A DNA stretch of 64,000 bases from Senegalimassilia sp003474385 (GCF_003474385.1 NZ_QUCY01000005.1:49260-113259); one strand, 5' to 3'; positions 8,401-17,166 are shown, counted from the first letter of the stretch. Program-made: numbers and translations. The notes: generated by a model from the letters alone, not told the origin.

Positions 8401-10044
8401 TTAGTGGCGGAAGTGGCGATGGCCGGTGAACACCATGGCGATGCCGTGCTCGTTGCACGCCTGGATGGACTCCTCGTCGCGCACGGAGCCGCCGGGCTGG
8501 ATGATGGCAGTGATGCCCCACTCGGCCAGCGTGTCCACGTTGTCGCGGAACGGGAAGAACGCGTCGGACGCGCACACCAGGCCCTTGGGCTCCACGCCCA
8601 TGCGCTCGCACGCCTCATGAGCGCGCTTGCACGCCAAAAGCGCGCTGTCCACGCGGTTAGGCTGGCCCGGGCCCATGCCGATGCCGGCGTGGTTGCGCGA
8701 CACCAGGATGGCGTTGGACTTCACACCCTTGCACACGCGCCATGCGAACATGAGCTCGTGCATCTCGGCGTCCGTGGGCTTGCGATCGGTGGGAACGGTG
8801 AAGGTTGCCGGATCCTCGGAGACGTGGTCGACGTCCTGGACCAACACGCCGCCGTCAACGGAACGGACCTCAACGGCAGCCGGGGCGTCGATGCCGCCGG
8901 TGCGCAGCACGCGCAGGTTCTTCTTCTGCTGCAGAAGCTCAAGCGCGGCGGACTCGAACTCGGGGGCGATGAGCACCTCGACGAACTGCTTGTTCTCGTT
9001 GATGTGCTCAACCATCTCCAGCGTGACCTGGCGATTCGCCGCGATGATGCCGCCGAAGGCGCTCTTCGGGTCGCAGGCGAAGGCCTTGTCGTAGGCCTCG
9101 GTGATGGTCTCGGCCGTGGCGGAACCGCAGGGGTTCTGGTGCTTCAGGATGATGACCGCCGGCTCGTCGAGCTCGCGCACGAGAGACCAGCACGCGTCGG
9201 TGTCCAGGATGTTGTTGTAGGACAGCTCCTTGCCGTTGAGCTGCTGGGCGTTGACCAGGCTGTGCTCATGGGCGAACTCGTCCACGCGGTAGAAGACGGC
9301 CTGCTGATGCGGGTTCTCGCCGTAGCGCAGGTCCTGCTGCTTCTGCATGTACAGGGCGCACTCGGGCGGGAACTCGCCCTGGGCCTCGATGCCCTCCTCG
9401 CAGCCGCAGCCGCAGCCCTCGCCGTGCTCATGCGGATGCGCAGCCTGGACCTGGTCGAACAGGAAGTCGGCGATGGCGCCGTCGTAGGCGTTGGTGGTCT
9501 CGAACACCTCGAGGGCCAGTTCCATGCGGGTCTCGCGCGTGGTGGCGCCGCCGTTGGCGCGCATCTCGGCAAGGATGCCCTCATAGGTCTCGGGGTCGGT
9601 GACCACGGTGACGCTCTCGAAGTTCTTCGCGGCGCTGCGCAGCATGGAGGGACCGCCGATGTCGATGTTCTCGATGCAGGTGCCGAAGTCCGCGCCGGAC
9701 TCGACCGTCTTCTCGAACGCATACAGGTTCACGACCACCATGTCGATCATCTGGATGCCGTGCTCTGCCGCCTCGGCCATGTGCTTGGCGTTGTCGCGCT
9801 TGGCCAGCAGGCCGCCGTGCACCATGGGATGCAGGGTCTTCACGCGACCGTCCATCATCTCGGGGAACTTCGTCACCTCGTCGATGGGCGTGACCGGCAC
9901 GCCGGCCTCCGCGATGACGCGGGCGGTGCCGCCCGTGGAGATGATCTCCGCGCCGAATTCGTCATGCAGCGCGCGGGCGAACTCGACGACGCCCGTCTTG
10001 TCCGTCACCGAGATGAGTACGCGCTTGACCTTCGGATCTGCCAC
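8401..10044 (-). CDS. purH: Bifunctional AICAR transformylase / IMP cyclohydrolase
   Basis: A protein of 547 residues starting at a GTG with AAGGAG upstream. It catalyses the last two steps of de novo purine synthesis: formylation of AICAR with 10-formyl-tetrahydrofolate and ring closure to IMP. The cyclohydrolase domain is N-terminal (SVTDKTGVVEFARAL, IISTGGTARVI, GRVKTLHPMVHGGLLAKR). The transformylase domain follows (RYGENPHQQAVFYR, LSYNNILDTDACW, ILKHQNPCGSA, and the C-terminal IIQPGGSVRDEESI). Between them, at about residues 199-219, is an insert rich in His, Cys, Gly and Glu (HPHEHGEGCGCGCEEG), which looks metal-binding and is not part of the usual catalytic core. The overall length is close to the family norm. 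Confidence 0.95.
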   Translation of the reverse strand: MADPKVKRVLISVTDKTGVVEFARALHDEFGAEIISTGGTARVIAEAGVPVTPIDEVTKFPEMMDGRVKTLHPMVHGGLLAKRDNAKHMAEAAEHGIQMIDMVVVNLYAFEKTVESGADFGTCIENIDIGGPSMLRSAAKNFESVTVVTDPETYEGILAEMRANGGATTRETRMELALEVFETTNAYDGAIADFLFDQVQAAHPHEHGEGCGCGCEEGIEAQGEFPPECALYMQKQQDLRYGENPHQQAVFYRVDEFAHEHSLVNAQQLNGKELSYNNILDTDACWSLVRELDEPAVIILKHQNPCGSATAETITEAYDKAFACDPKSAFGGIIAANRQVTLEMVEHINENKQFVEVLIAPEFESAALELLQQKKNLRVLRTGGIDAPAAVEVRSVDGGVLVQDVDHVSEDPATFTVPTDRKPTDAEMHELMFAWRVCKGVKSNAILVSRNHAGIGMGPGQPNRVDSALLACKRAHEACERMGVEPKGLVCASDAFFPFRDNVDTLAEWGITAIIQPGGSVRDEESIQACNEHGIAMVFTGHRHFRH

Positions 10045-10158
10045 TTGCTCTCTCCTTACCTTGAACCGTTCCTGTTAAGTCCGTTCCTTATCGCAAAGCG
10101 GGGCTTTGCGCCGAAGCGCCGCCCGCAAGATGCCTGTTTTGGGGTTGCCTGCCGAGCC

Positions 10159-11151
10159 CTAGCGGCCCAGGCTTTCCTCGTGGCGCGCCCGCGCCTCGGG
10201 GCTGTAGCGCTGCGTATATCGTACATCGACCAGCTCGGCCACGATGGAAATAGCCAATTCCGCCGGGGTTTTGGCACCGAATTTCAGGCCGATGGGCCGC
10301 TTGATGCGTTCCCAGTCCGCCTCGGAGGCGCCGCGGGCCAGCACCAGATCGTGCACGGTGGAGTTCTTCCCCTTGCAGCCCATCATGCCGACGTAGCGCA
10401 CGTTGTGCTTGACAGCCCATACGCAGCCATCGGGGTCGAACATGTGGCCGCGCGTGAGCACGCACACGTAGTCGCCGGGCGCGGGGGTGAGCTTGTCCAG
10501 CTCGTCGAAGTTACCGCCGTCGAGCAGCACGCGCGTAGCGTCGGGGAAGCGCTCGGGCGACAGGTACGCCGGGTCGTAGTCGACCGCGGTGACGGCAAAG
10601 CCCACGTGCGCGGCCAGCGCGCTCACCTCGGCCGCAGCGTCGGAGGCGCCGAGCAGCCACACGCGCACCTGATCGAACAGCGGGACGGAAAGCCAGGTCA
10701 GGCCATCGAACTGCTCGTTGTGCATGCCGGGGCCGCGGGTGATGTCCTTCATCTGGAACACGTCGCGCGGGCTGGGCGTACGCGCGGAGACGATCTCCTT
10801 CGCGTCGTTGCAGAAGAACACCATGCCGGCACCGTCGGCCGAGCCGGTGTCGCCGTACTTCTTCGTGACCTCGTTGTCGGTGTTGGCCTGCGCGGCGGCG
10901 GGGTCGAACACCACTTTGAAGCCCAGCCACGCCAGGTCGCCTTCTTCCATGGCGCGGGCAGCGCGCTCGAAGGTGGGCGCGTCTGCGGCGGTGAGGGCGG
11001 CAGACAGTTTCCCTAGGTCGTCGGGCGAAACGTGCATGTTGCCCTTCAGCGCCTCGGCGGAAAAGCACGAGAAGTCGGCGGGCGAAAGCTCCACCGCGCG
11101 TCCCGCGCGCAGATCGGCGGCGATGCCCGCCAGCGTTTCCTTAGTCAGCAA
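10159..11151 (-). CDS. XdhC/CoxI-family protein (molybdenum cofactor insertion)
   Basis: A protein of 330 residues. The C-terminal Rossmann domain is clear: VWLLGASDAAAEVSALAAHVGF, DYVCVLTRGHMFD, VRYVGMMGCKGKNSTV and IKRPIGLKFGAKTPAELAISI correspond to the conserved blocks of XdhC, where the last usually reads as PIGLDIGAxTPEEIA. XdhC proteins bind molybdenum cofactor, have it sulfurated and insert it into xanthine-dehydrogenase-type hydroxylases. No such hydroxylase gene is in the window. The start codon lies inside the 3' end of purN (11-base overlap), so the two are translationally coupled. This is odd and suggests a link to purine metabolism. The N-terminal half is divergent. Confidence 0.83.
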   Translation of the reverse strand: MLTKETLAGIAADLRAGRAVELSPADFSCFSAEALKGNMHVSPDDLGKLSAALTAADAPTFERAARAMEEGDLAWLGFKVVFDPAAAQANTDNEVTKKYGDTGSADGAGMVFFCNDAKEIVSARTPSPRDVFQMKDITRGPGMHNEQFDGLTWLSVPLFDQVRVWLLGASDAAAEVSALAAHVGFAVTAVDYDPAYLSPERFPDATRVLLDGGNFDELDKLTPAPGDYVCVLTRGHMFDPDGCVWAVKHNVRYVGMMGCKGKNSTVHDLVLARGASEADWERIKRPIGLKFGAKTPAELAISIVAELVDVRYTQRYSPEARARHEESLGR

Positions 11152-11755
11152 GGTGCACCTTGCCCCCCGCGTCGACGTTCACGCGGCCGGCTGCCAGCCA
11201 GCCCAGCACGCGCGGATACAGCTCGTGCTCCACCTGGTGGATGTGGGCTTCCAGGGTTTCAAGCGTGTCGCCCTCGGCCACGCGCACCGGCTCCTGCGCC
11301 ACGATGGGGCCCTTGTCGTAATCCTCGTTGGCGAAGTGGACAGTGACGCCCGTGACCTTCACGCCCGCGTTGAACGCATCGGCGATGGCGTGCGCGCCCT
11401 TGAACGAGGGCAAAAGCGCCGGATGCAGGTTGAGCACGCGGTTGGGGAAGGCGTCGAGCATGACGGGCGTGACCTTGCGCATGTAGCCGGCCATGACCAC
11501 GTACTGCGCGCCGGCTTCTTGCAGCGCGGCCACGATCTGCGCGTCGGCCGCCTCGGGGTCAGCGTACTTTTCGCGGTTCATGACCAGCACGGGGATGCCT
11601 GCGGCGTTGGCGCGCTCGATGCCGTACACATCGGGACGCGACGCGACCACCTTCACCACCTCGACGGGCAGGCCCTTTTCCGCCTCATCGAGGATGGCCT
11701 GGAAATTCGTGCCGCTGCCGGAGAGCAGCACGCCGATCTTCAACTTTTCGGACAC
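11141..11755 (-). CDS. purN: Phosphoribosylglycinamide formyltransferase
   Basis: A protein of 204 residues that adds a formyl group from 10-formyl-tetrahydrofolate to GAR in purine synthesis. I favour the GTG at 11755 (VSEKLKIGVLLSGSG) because GAAAGG lies upstream and the family begins at this beta strand; an ATG at 11770 is possible. Motifs are GVLLSGSGTNFQAIL (phosphoribosyl loop), AGYMRKVTP, NLHPALLPSFKGAHA with the catalytic Asn-x-His, and VTVHFANEDYDKGPIV with the catalytic Asp. Its stop lies within the start region of the XdhC-like gene. It is not adjacent to purH or purM, which are elsewhere in the window. Confidence 0.95.
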   Translation of the reverse strand: MSEKLKIGVLLSGSGTNFQAILDEAEKGLPVEVVKVVASRPDVYGIERANAAGIPVLVMNREKYADPEAADAQIVAALQEAGAQYVVMAGYMRKVTPVMLDAFPNRVLNLHPALLPSFKGAHAIADAFNAGVKVTGVTVHFANEDYDKGPIVAQEPVRVAEGDTLETLEAHIHQVEHELYPRVLGWLAAGRVNVDAGGKVHLAD

Positions 11756-12162
11756 GAGACAGCCTTTCATCAAGCGGCGCCCAACCAGCCCCGCGATTCG
11801 CACTATGCAACCAGTATACGTGCAGGCGGCGAAGCAAGCCCCCGCTCTCGGCAAGCGCCATCAAGTATTCAAGGGGAAGGAGAAAGGGGAAGGACCCCTT
11901 CGCCAAGCACGCGCGGCGCGTTCGCGCGGGAGCACTTGGAAACGCGAAGAGTCATCGCGGACACACCCCCGTCCCCTGTTCACCGCGAGAGGCCTTCGCG
12001 AACACGCCCCTGTCCCCTGTTCGTACGCAGGGCAGGCGCACATCTGAGCGACGTCGACGGTTGGCGTGTTATCATGTTCCGATAACGCACAAGCGTTCGC
12101 GATTGCGGCGCAACCATAGGAAGGGGCTCCTACGCGGAGCGGGGCGACCCCGGGTAACCGTT
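11756..12162. repeat. Intergenic region with GAACACGCC...CCCCTGTTCG repeats
   Basis: This divergent gap has no gene. It holds two copies of a short repeat at about 11958-11985 (GGACACACCCCCGTCCCCTG) and 11997-12024 (GAACACGCCCCTGTCCCCTG). Related copies lie at 24.57, 40.15-40.30 and 50.67 kb. A second motif, GCAAGCGCCAT at 11851 with the following 15 bases, recurs imperfectly at 42794. Confidence 0.65.
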
Positions 12163-13044
12163 ATGTACGCAGACAGCTACGATGATTTCGATTATCGGCC
12201 GGCTTCCGAATACACTTCGGAAGAGCGACGCAGGCACTGTTGGGCCGTCGCCATCGGTTTGCAGGACGTCGACGGCCTGAAGGTGTCCGACTACCTGCGC
12301 GACCAAGCTCATGCCTACATCCTCGGCGAAAAGGGGCTCGATGAAGTTGGCGAACTCGTTCGCGAACGATATGCCGGCGCCGACGCAAACGGCGAAAGCA
12401 AGGAAGCCGACCTGGTAAGCCAACGAATCGCCGAGCTGCTCACGCGCGGCGCGTTCTTCCTTTCGCCCGACATGCTCACCACCATCCACGCATACCTGTT
12501 CCAGGACCTCGACCCCGCGGTATACCACCCCGGCCAGTTCAAAAGCGAGCGCCTGATCAAGCAGGAGGAGGTCCTCAACGGCGACAGCGTGCTGTACACC
12601 GACCCGCTGACCTACGAGATGTCCCTTCGCGGCGCATTCGCGAACGAGGCAGCCGCGGCGTACACGACGTTCACAGACGAGGAGCTGCGACGCTTCTGCC
12701 AGACCATCGCGTTCCTGTGGCAGGTCCATCCGTTTTACGAAGGGAACACCCGCACCGTCGCCGTGTTCTCGGAGTTATACCTGAACAGCTTGGGGTTCCA
12801 GGTGGCGAACGACCCCTTCGCCAAACACGTGCGGTACTTCCGCGATGCGCTGGTGCGAGCGCAATATCGCAACGCAGCCGCGAAGATCTTCCCCGACGAC
12901 TCGTTCCTGATGCGGTTCTACAAAAACGTCATCGGAGAAGACGGCGGAGAATTGAACCGCACGGAAATGATCTGCGCCCGCCTGTTCGAGGACCCCAGCC
13001 TGCTACGCAACGTCGACCCCAAGGATGCGCTGTGCAAAGCATAG
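12163..13044 (+). CDS. Fic/Doc family AMP-transferase with N-terminal VbhA-like segment
   Basis: A protein of 293 residues. The Fic motif HPFYEGNTRT (about residues 189-198) matches HPFx(D/E)GNGR-type loops, with the catalytic histidine and phosphate-binding arginine present. Fic enzymes transfer AMP or related groups to target proteins. The first 70 residues (RRHCWAVAIGLQDVDGLK, then a helix ending VGELVRERY) resemble the VbhA-type inhibitory helix that in other systems is a separate antitoxin. The usual inhibitory S/T-x-x-x-E-G appears here as L-x-x-x-D-G, with Asp for Glu, so self-inhibition may be altered. The ATG at 12163 has only a weak ribosome site. The gene stands at the left border of the defence island. 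Confidence 0.82.
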   Translation: MYADSYDDFDYRPASEYTSEERRRHCWAVAIGLQDVDGLKVSDYLRDQAHAYILGEKGLDEVGELVRERYAGADANGESKEADLVSQRIAELLTRGAFFLSPDMLTTIHAYLFQDLDPAVYHPGQFKSERLIKQEEVLNGDSVLYTDPLTYEMSLRGAFANEAAAAYTTFTDEELRRFCQTIAFLWQVHPFYEGNTRTVAVFSELYLNSLGFQVANDPFAKHVRYFRDALVRAQYRNAAAKIFPDDSFLMRFYKNVIGEDGGELNRTEMICARLFEDPSLLRNVDPKDALCKA

Positions 13045-13080
13045 GGCGAAGGGCGGCGATTCGACTAAACGCGTAAGCGC

Positions 13081-14010
13081 CTACAGCCCCAACTCGCCGA
13101 TAACCTGCTTCATGGCAAGAGCCCACTCGAGTTGCTTGGCTATGAACCCAGGCCACGCAGCTTCGTTGCCCTTAATTTTGCAACCATCCGTGTAGAAGCG
13201 AAGGCCCGAGGCCTTCTTGGCATCGAAGGGTGCAGCTACAAGACCAAGCCTTTCTTCGAACAAGGCAGTATTGTCAATGGCCTTGTAGCCGATCTCCTTA
13301 TCATCCGGCACGTAAAATTCGATACCGATGCGACCGCGCTGCGTATCTATAAGCAGCGCAATATGGTAAGCGGACGTACCACAGCACAACGTTGTCCAGT
13401 GGTCTTTCGAGGGCTTCTGCGGGTTGAACGCCTTCAAAAATTCAGACATCGCCTGGGCCACCTCGCGATATTTGGTCCAGTACGGCAGCTTGACGCGCTC
13501 GGTCTCGGAGAGGCCCTCGCTGAGCCTGATGGTCTTCGTCCACTCGTTCGGCCGCTCGACCACGTTGAAGCGCGGGGCGGGCAGTGAGTCCCCGATGGAC
13601 CACAGCTCTATCTCTATCAGGAAGAACTCGAAGTCGCTGTCGGTGTGCTGGTTGAGCCACTCGATGGCCTGACGGTGCTCGTCGCGCGCACGTGACACCA
13701 CCCACACGACGACCTCGGCGCCCTTGCCAGCGGCGTAAGTGATTACTTTGCCTAAGTGGTCGCGGTTAGTGTCCTCGAGCTGGTTCTCGATGATCACCTT
13801 GCGCCCAGTGCCGGAATCCTGCGCATAGATGTCGACGTTGAACGAGCCCACTGACGACTCAGTTTCTATAAGCTCAAGCTCAATGCCGACTGCTGAGCTC
13901 AGTATGGCAAGGTTGGGTTCCTCGGAGAGCCACTTGGTGAAGTCAAGCGCCTCGTGTGGCCATACATCGCGCAGCTCAACCTTCTTGAGTTTGTCGAGGT
14001 TGTATTTCAT
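13081..14010 (-). CDS. DUF4268 protein with PD-(D/E)xK nuclease-like N-terminus
   Basis: A protein of 309 residues. The segment GSFNVDIYAQDSGTGRKVII followed by ENQLEDTNRDHLGK (about residues 56-88) has the Asp...Glu-x-Gln pattern of DUF4268 proteins, a variant restriction-endonuclease fold common in defence islands. The C-terminal part (about 175-300) is the DUF4268 domain proper, with HIALLIDTQRGRIGIEFYV. The likely role is DNA binding or cleavage in phage defence, but no activity is established for the family that I can rely on. It is the last gene of a minus-strand group with the 383- and 69-residue genes and is divergent from hsdM. Confidence 0.78.
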   Translation of the reverse strand: MKYNLDKLKKVELRDVWPHEALDFTKWLSEEPNLAILSSAVGIELELIETESSVGSFNVDIYAQDSGTGRKVIIENQLEDTNRDHLGKVITYAAGKGAEVVVWVVSRARDEHRQAIEWLNQHTDSDFEFFLIEIELWSIGDSLPAPRFNVVERPNEWTKTIRLSEGLSETERVKLPYWTKYREVAQAMSEFLKAFNPQKPSKDHWTTLCCGTSAYHIALLIDTQRGRIGIEFYVPDDKEIGYKAIDNTALFEERLGLVAAPFDAKKASGLRFYTDGCKIKGNEAAWPGFIAKQLEWALAMKQVIGELGL

Positions 14011-14069
14011 CGCATTCCTATCAAATCATTGGTGCGTAGCCGCTTCGCCCGTATCAATTGAGAATTGAG

Positions 14070-15221
14070 CTATGCGCTATCGTTGCCCCAGCGCTTCCGC
14101 CAATTCTCCATCCGCGCGCGCTTCTCCGATGGGTTCATCCCGCCAATCGCCTTAAGAACATCCTGCGGTTCGATACTCCCACTTTTGTGCTTCAAGGAAT
14201 CTTTTGTTATGTCGTAGGCAAGCTGAACGGACGTCGTCGCAGCAAAGGGCTTTCCCTTCCGCACCAGATTGACTGCTTCGGCGGCTCCGTTTATCGCATT
14301 GCTGAACAACTCGATGGCGTCCATCTGCTCGGAAGCGTTTTCGACCAGATAGTCAACACCGTCGTTTGCTACGCTGAACTTAACCTTTCCTTGTCTATCC
14401 TGTTTACCGAAAGGCGCTTCTTTCCCAAGGCCTAAATATGGCGTCTGGATTATGCCTTGTCGAGTGGTACTCGTTTCGAACATGCCATTGTTACATCTGA
14501 TAATCGCAGCGTCCTTCACCTCTTCGCCGAAAAGCGGGCAAAACGCAAGCATAATCCAATCAACATGAGCCGAAGCTTTCTTGAGAAGATCATAGGCATC
14601 GCAACTAATTGGAAACTGACCTGGAGATAGCCTGGACTCCCTAAAGCCATCAGTGAGGAACCATCGGCTCAAATCCGTATGGAACTCAATTAAAAGTCCA
14701 AGTTGAATATCGGCATTAGCATAAAGCTGCGCCATTCGCTCGCGATACACATCGAGCTTGGACACGTGCCCGCGACCGTCCGTACCGAACAGCCCAGCAT
14801 CAAGCGAAGTGCTGATGTCGTCAACGCAGGCGTTTGATTGCTCCCGTATCGCCCGGCTGATCAAATCGCCAAACTCTTGATAAGCCTCCTCTGTTAAAGC
14901 ACCTGCGCAAGCGGCAACTTCGTGCCGTTTTCGAAACCGCTCCGCATCGGAAGAGAATCTTGCAGATTTCGACTCAACCTTCTTGCCCTTCCCGACATGA
15001 TGGTCGACCCGGAAATGCTCCATGCCGACCATTCTTCTTCCACTTTCGGCTGTGATGAGAATATCGGGCCTATCGAATGGGCGGGCGTCGCCCGACAGTC
15101 GGGCGACGTTCCTTCTCGCTTCTCCGCCTTTTGCCTTCGCGACTTTCAACGATTGCTCATAAACGGACAGCTCTGCCTCCTCTTGATTCTCCTTGTGGCT
15201 CATGGTCAACTCCCGATCCAT
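14070..15221 (-). CDS. Hypothetical defence-island protein (383 residues)
   Basis: I do not recognise this protein. It is soluble, charged and without membrane segments. The N-terminal 110 residues are Lys/Arg-rich (VAKAKGGEARRNVARLSGDA, then HHVGKGKKVESKSARFSSD) and suggest nucleic-acid binding. The middle is predicted helical and includes LLIEFHTDLSRWFLTDGFRESR and a DWIMLAFCPLF segment. The C-terminus ends in a basic helix (KRARMENWRKRWGN). Its start overlaps the 3' end of the 69-residue gene by 16 bases, implying coupled translation, and a DUF4268 gene follows 59 bases later. GC content is visibly lower than in neighbouring core genes, a sign of transfer. Confidence 0.7.
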   Translation of the reverse strand: MDRELTMSHKENQEEAELSVYEQSLKVAKAKGGEARRNVARLSGDARPFDRPDILITAESGRRMVGMEHFRVDHHVGKGKKVESKSARFSSDAERFRKRHEVAACAGALTEEAYQEFGDLISRAIREQSNACVDDISTSLDAGLFGTDGRGHVSKLDVYRERMAQLYANADIQLGLLIEFHTDLSRWFLTDGFRESRLSPGQFPISCDAYDLLKKASAHVDWIMLAFCPLFGEEVKDAAIIRCNNGMFETSTTRQGIIQTPYLGLGKEAPFGKQDRQGKVKFSVANDGVDYLVENASEQMDAIELFSNAINGAAEAVNLVRKGKPFAATTSVQLAYDITKDSLKHKSGSIEPQDVLKAIGGMNPSEKRARMENWRKRWGNDSA

Positions 15222-15415
15222 CCCTCCATCGCTTCAAGCAAGTCCTCGTACGTTGCCCCATTGTGGCAGAACACGTCGTTCATGCCCATCTTATAAAAGA
15301 ACTTCCTGACGCGAACGATTTTGACGTTCTCCATGTCGAAGATCCCCACTGCACCCATAGTGCCCTTGTTTTCGGCAACAAAGAGCACATAGCGTGTTCG
15401 CCTCTCCATTTGCAT
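15206..15415 (-). CDS. Small hypothetical protein, first gene of the minus-strand defence operon
   Basis: A protein of 69 residues, or 67 if the second ATG is used. It reads as a compact alpha/beta fold: YVLFVAENKGTMGAVGIFDM, VRVRKFFYKMGMNDVFCH and a final helix YEDLLEAMEGWIG. I cannot assign a family. It overlaps the next gene by 16 bases, so both products are probably made in step, as in toxin-antitoxin or two-subunit systems. The 134 bases upstream separate it from hsdM on the opposite strand and must hold both promoters. A random open frame is unlikely given its coupling and low-GC composition matching its partner. Confidence 0.6.
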   Translation of the reverse strand: MQMERRTRYVLFVAENKGTMGAVGIFDMENVKIVRVRKFFYKMGMNDVFCHNGATYEDLLEAMEGWIGS

Positions 15416-15549
15416 CGCATTTACGATATATACCCACTTCTACCATGGGTTTTATGTCCTGTTGAATGCTAAACTAATGCGAAACGATTTTCACGAGCGG
15501 TTGGTTCCCTTATCTTACACTTCCCGCTTTTCAACCTCACAGGAGCCTT

Positions 15550-17166
15550 ATGGCACGCAAAAGCACCAAGAAGAACGATTCCGAGCTTACGCTTGAGCAA
15601 GTGCTGTGGAACTGTCGCGTCGCGCTTCGCGGCGTCGGCAGCATGGAGAAGAACCGCGACGCTGTCATCAGCCTCGTATTCCTGAAGTTCGCCGGCGACA
15701 AGTTTAATAATCGCCGCAAAGAGCTCGTCGAGCAGTACGGCGACATCCCAGCGTTCCTTGAGAAGCCCTCTTTCTACAACGCGGTCAACGTGTTCTATTT
15801 GCCCGAACCCGCACGGTGGACCTACCTTGTCGACCACGCAGGCGACAACGCGATCGCCACCATCATCGACAACGCCATGAGCGAGGCGGAGAAGGCGAAC
15901 CCCTCGCTTAAGGGCGCGCTGCCGCTGGGTCTGTTCGCCACGCTCGGCGCGACCAAGAGCTCCATTAAGTCGCTCATAGATGAGATCGCCAAGATCAGCG
16001 AGAAACGCTACCACGAGGAAGACCTTATCGGGCGCGTGTATGAGTACTTCTTGCAGACGTTCGCCGTCGGCAGCTCGAAGGAGGACGGCGAGTTCTACAC
16101 GCCCGCCTGCGTCGTTCAGCTTATCGCCGAGCTCATCGAGCCGTACGAGGGGGTCGTCTACGACCCGTGCTGCGGCTCCGGCGGCATGTTCGTGCAGTCT
16201 CACAAATTCGTTGAACGTCACCACGGCAACAGCAGCGCGATCTCGGTGGTCGGGCAGGAGTCGAACCCCGACACGTGGCGCCTATGCAAGATGAACCTTG
16301 CCATCCGCGGCATATCGAACAACCTTGGCGAGGAAGCCGTCTCGACTTTCGAGAAAGACCAGCATAAGGACAAGAAGGTCGACTACATCATGGCCAACCC
16401 GCCGTTCAACCTTAAGAACTGGCGCGGAGAGGATGAGCTTACCAAGGACCCTCGCTGGACAGGCTATCCCGTGCCCCCAGTATCAAACGCAAACTACGCG
16501 TGGATCTTGCACATGCTCTCCAAGCTCGACGTTAACCATGGGATTGCGGGCTTTCTGCTCGCTAACGGCGCTCTCAACGCCGACGGCAACGAAGGCGCTA
16601 TACGCCAGAAGATCCTCGAGAACGACAAGGTCGAGGCCATCATCGTATTGCCCCGCGATATGTTCTACACCACTGATATCTCTGTGACGCTTTGGATTCT
16701 GAACATGGACAAGGGGTCCGGCGAAAAGGCAGGTCGCAAGCTGCGCGATCGTCGTGGCGAAGTGCTGTTCATGGACCTGCGCACGTGGGACGAGAATATC
16801 GAGAAGTATACGTACGATAAGAACAAGAACAAGAAGAAGACCGTACTCACGTCTGAACAGATTGCTCGTGTTAAAGACATCTTCGAGAGCTGGCGCTGCG
16901 TTGATGGCAGCTACGAGGACGTGCCGGAGCTGTGCAAATCCGTACGCATCAAGGGCGACGACTCTGATGGACTCACTATCGAGAGCCATGGGTTCACACT
17001 TACGCCGAGCAAATATATTGAGTTCATCGACCATGATTTGGACATCGACTACGAGAAGGAGATGAGCCGCATCCAGACCGAGATGAAGGAGCTTTTGACT
17101 ACCGAGAAGAAGTCCCAGGCCATGCTCGAGGCCGCGTTCGAGGGTATCGGCTATGGAATTGACTAA
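15550..17166 (+). CDS. hsdM: Type I restriction-modification methyltransferase subunit
   Basis: A protein of 538 residues that methylates adenine in the target sequence and forms the core of the type I complex with HsdS and HsdR. The N-terminal helical domain (VLWNCRVALRGVGSMEKNRD, VFLKFAGDKFNNRR) is followed by the methyltransferase fold. The SAM-binding motif I is YDPCCGSGGMFVQSHKFV (about residue 205) and the catalytic N-P-P-F is in YIMANPPFNLKNW (about residue 283), typical of N6-adenine methylases. AGGAG lies before the ATG. Its last 14 bases overlap hsdS. It leads the plus-strand operon hsdM-hsdS-abi_C-hsdR. Confidence 0.96.
   Translation: MARKSTKKNDSELTLEQVLWNCRVALRGVGSMEKNRDAVISLVFLKFAGDKFNNRRKELVEQYGDIPAFLEKPSFYNAVNVFYLPEPARWTYLVDHAGDNAIATIIDNAMSEAEKANPSLKGALPLGLFATLGATKSSIKSLIDEIAKISEKRYHEEDLIGRVYEYFLQTFAVGSSKEDGEFYTPACVVQLIAELIEPYEGVVYDPCCGSGGMFVQSHKFVERHHGNSSAISVVGQESNPDTWRLCKMNLAIRGISNNLGEEAVSTFEKDQHKDKKVDYIMANPPFNLKNWRGEDELTKDPRWTGYPVPPVSNANYAWILHMLSKLDVNHGIAGFLLANGALNADGNEGAIRQKILENDKVEAIIVLPRDMFYTTDISVTLWILNMDKGSGEKAGRKLRDRRGEVLFMDLRTWDENIEKYTYDKNKNKKKTVLTSEQIARVKDIFESWRCVDGSYEDVPELCKSVRIKGDDSDGLTIESHGFTLTPSKYIEFIDHDLDIDYEKEMSRIQTEMKELLTTEKKSQAMLEAAFEGIGYGID

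Noticed and set aside
8275..11016. A 913-codon open frame on the plus strand
   Set aside because: It is antisense to purH and the XdhC-like gene, which are both certain. No ribosome site or domain was seen.
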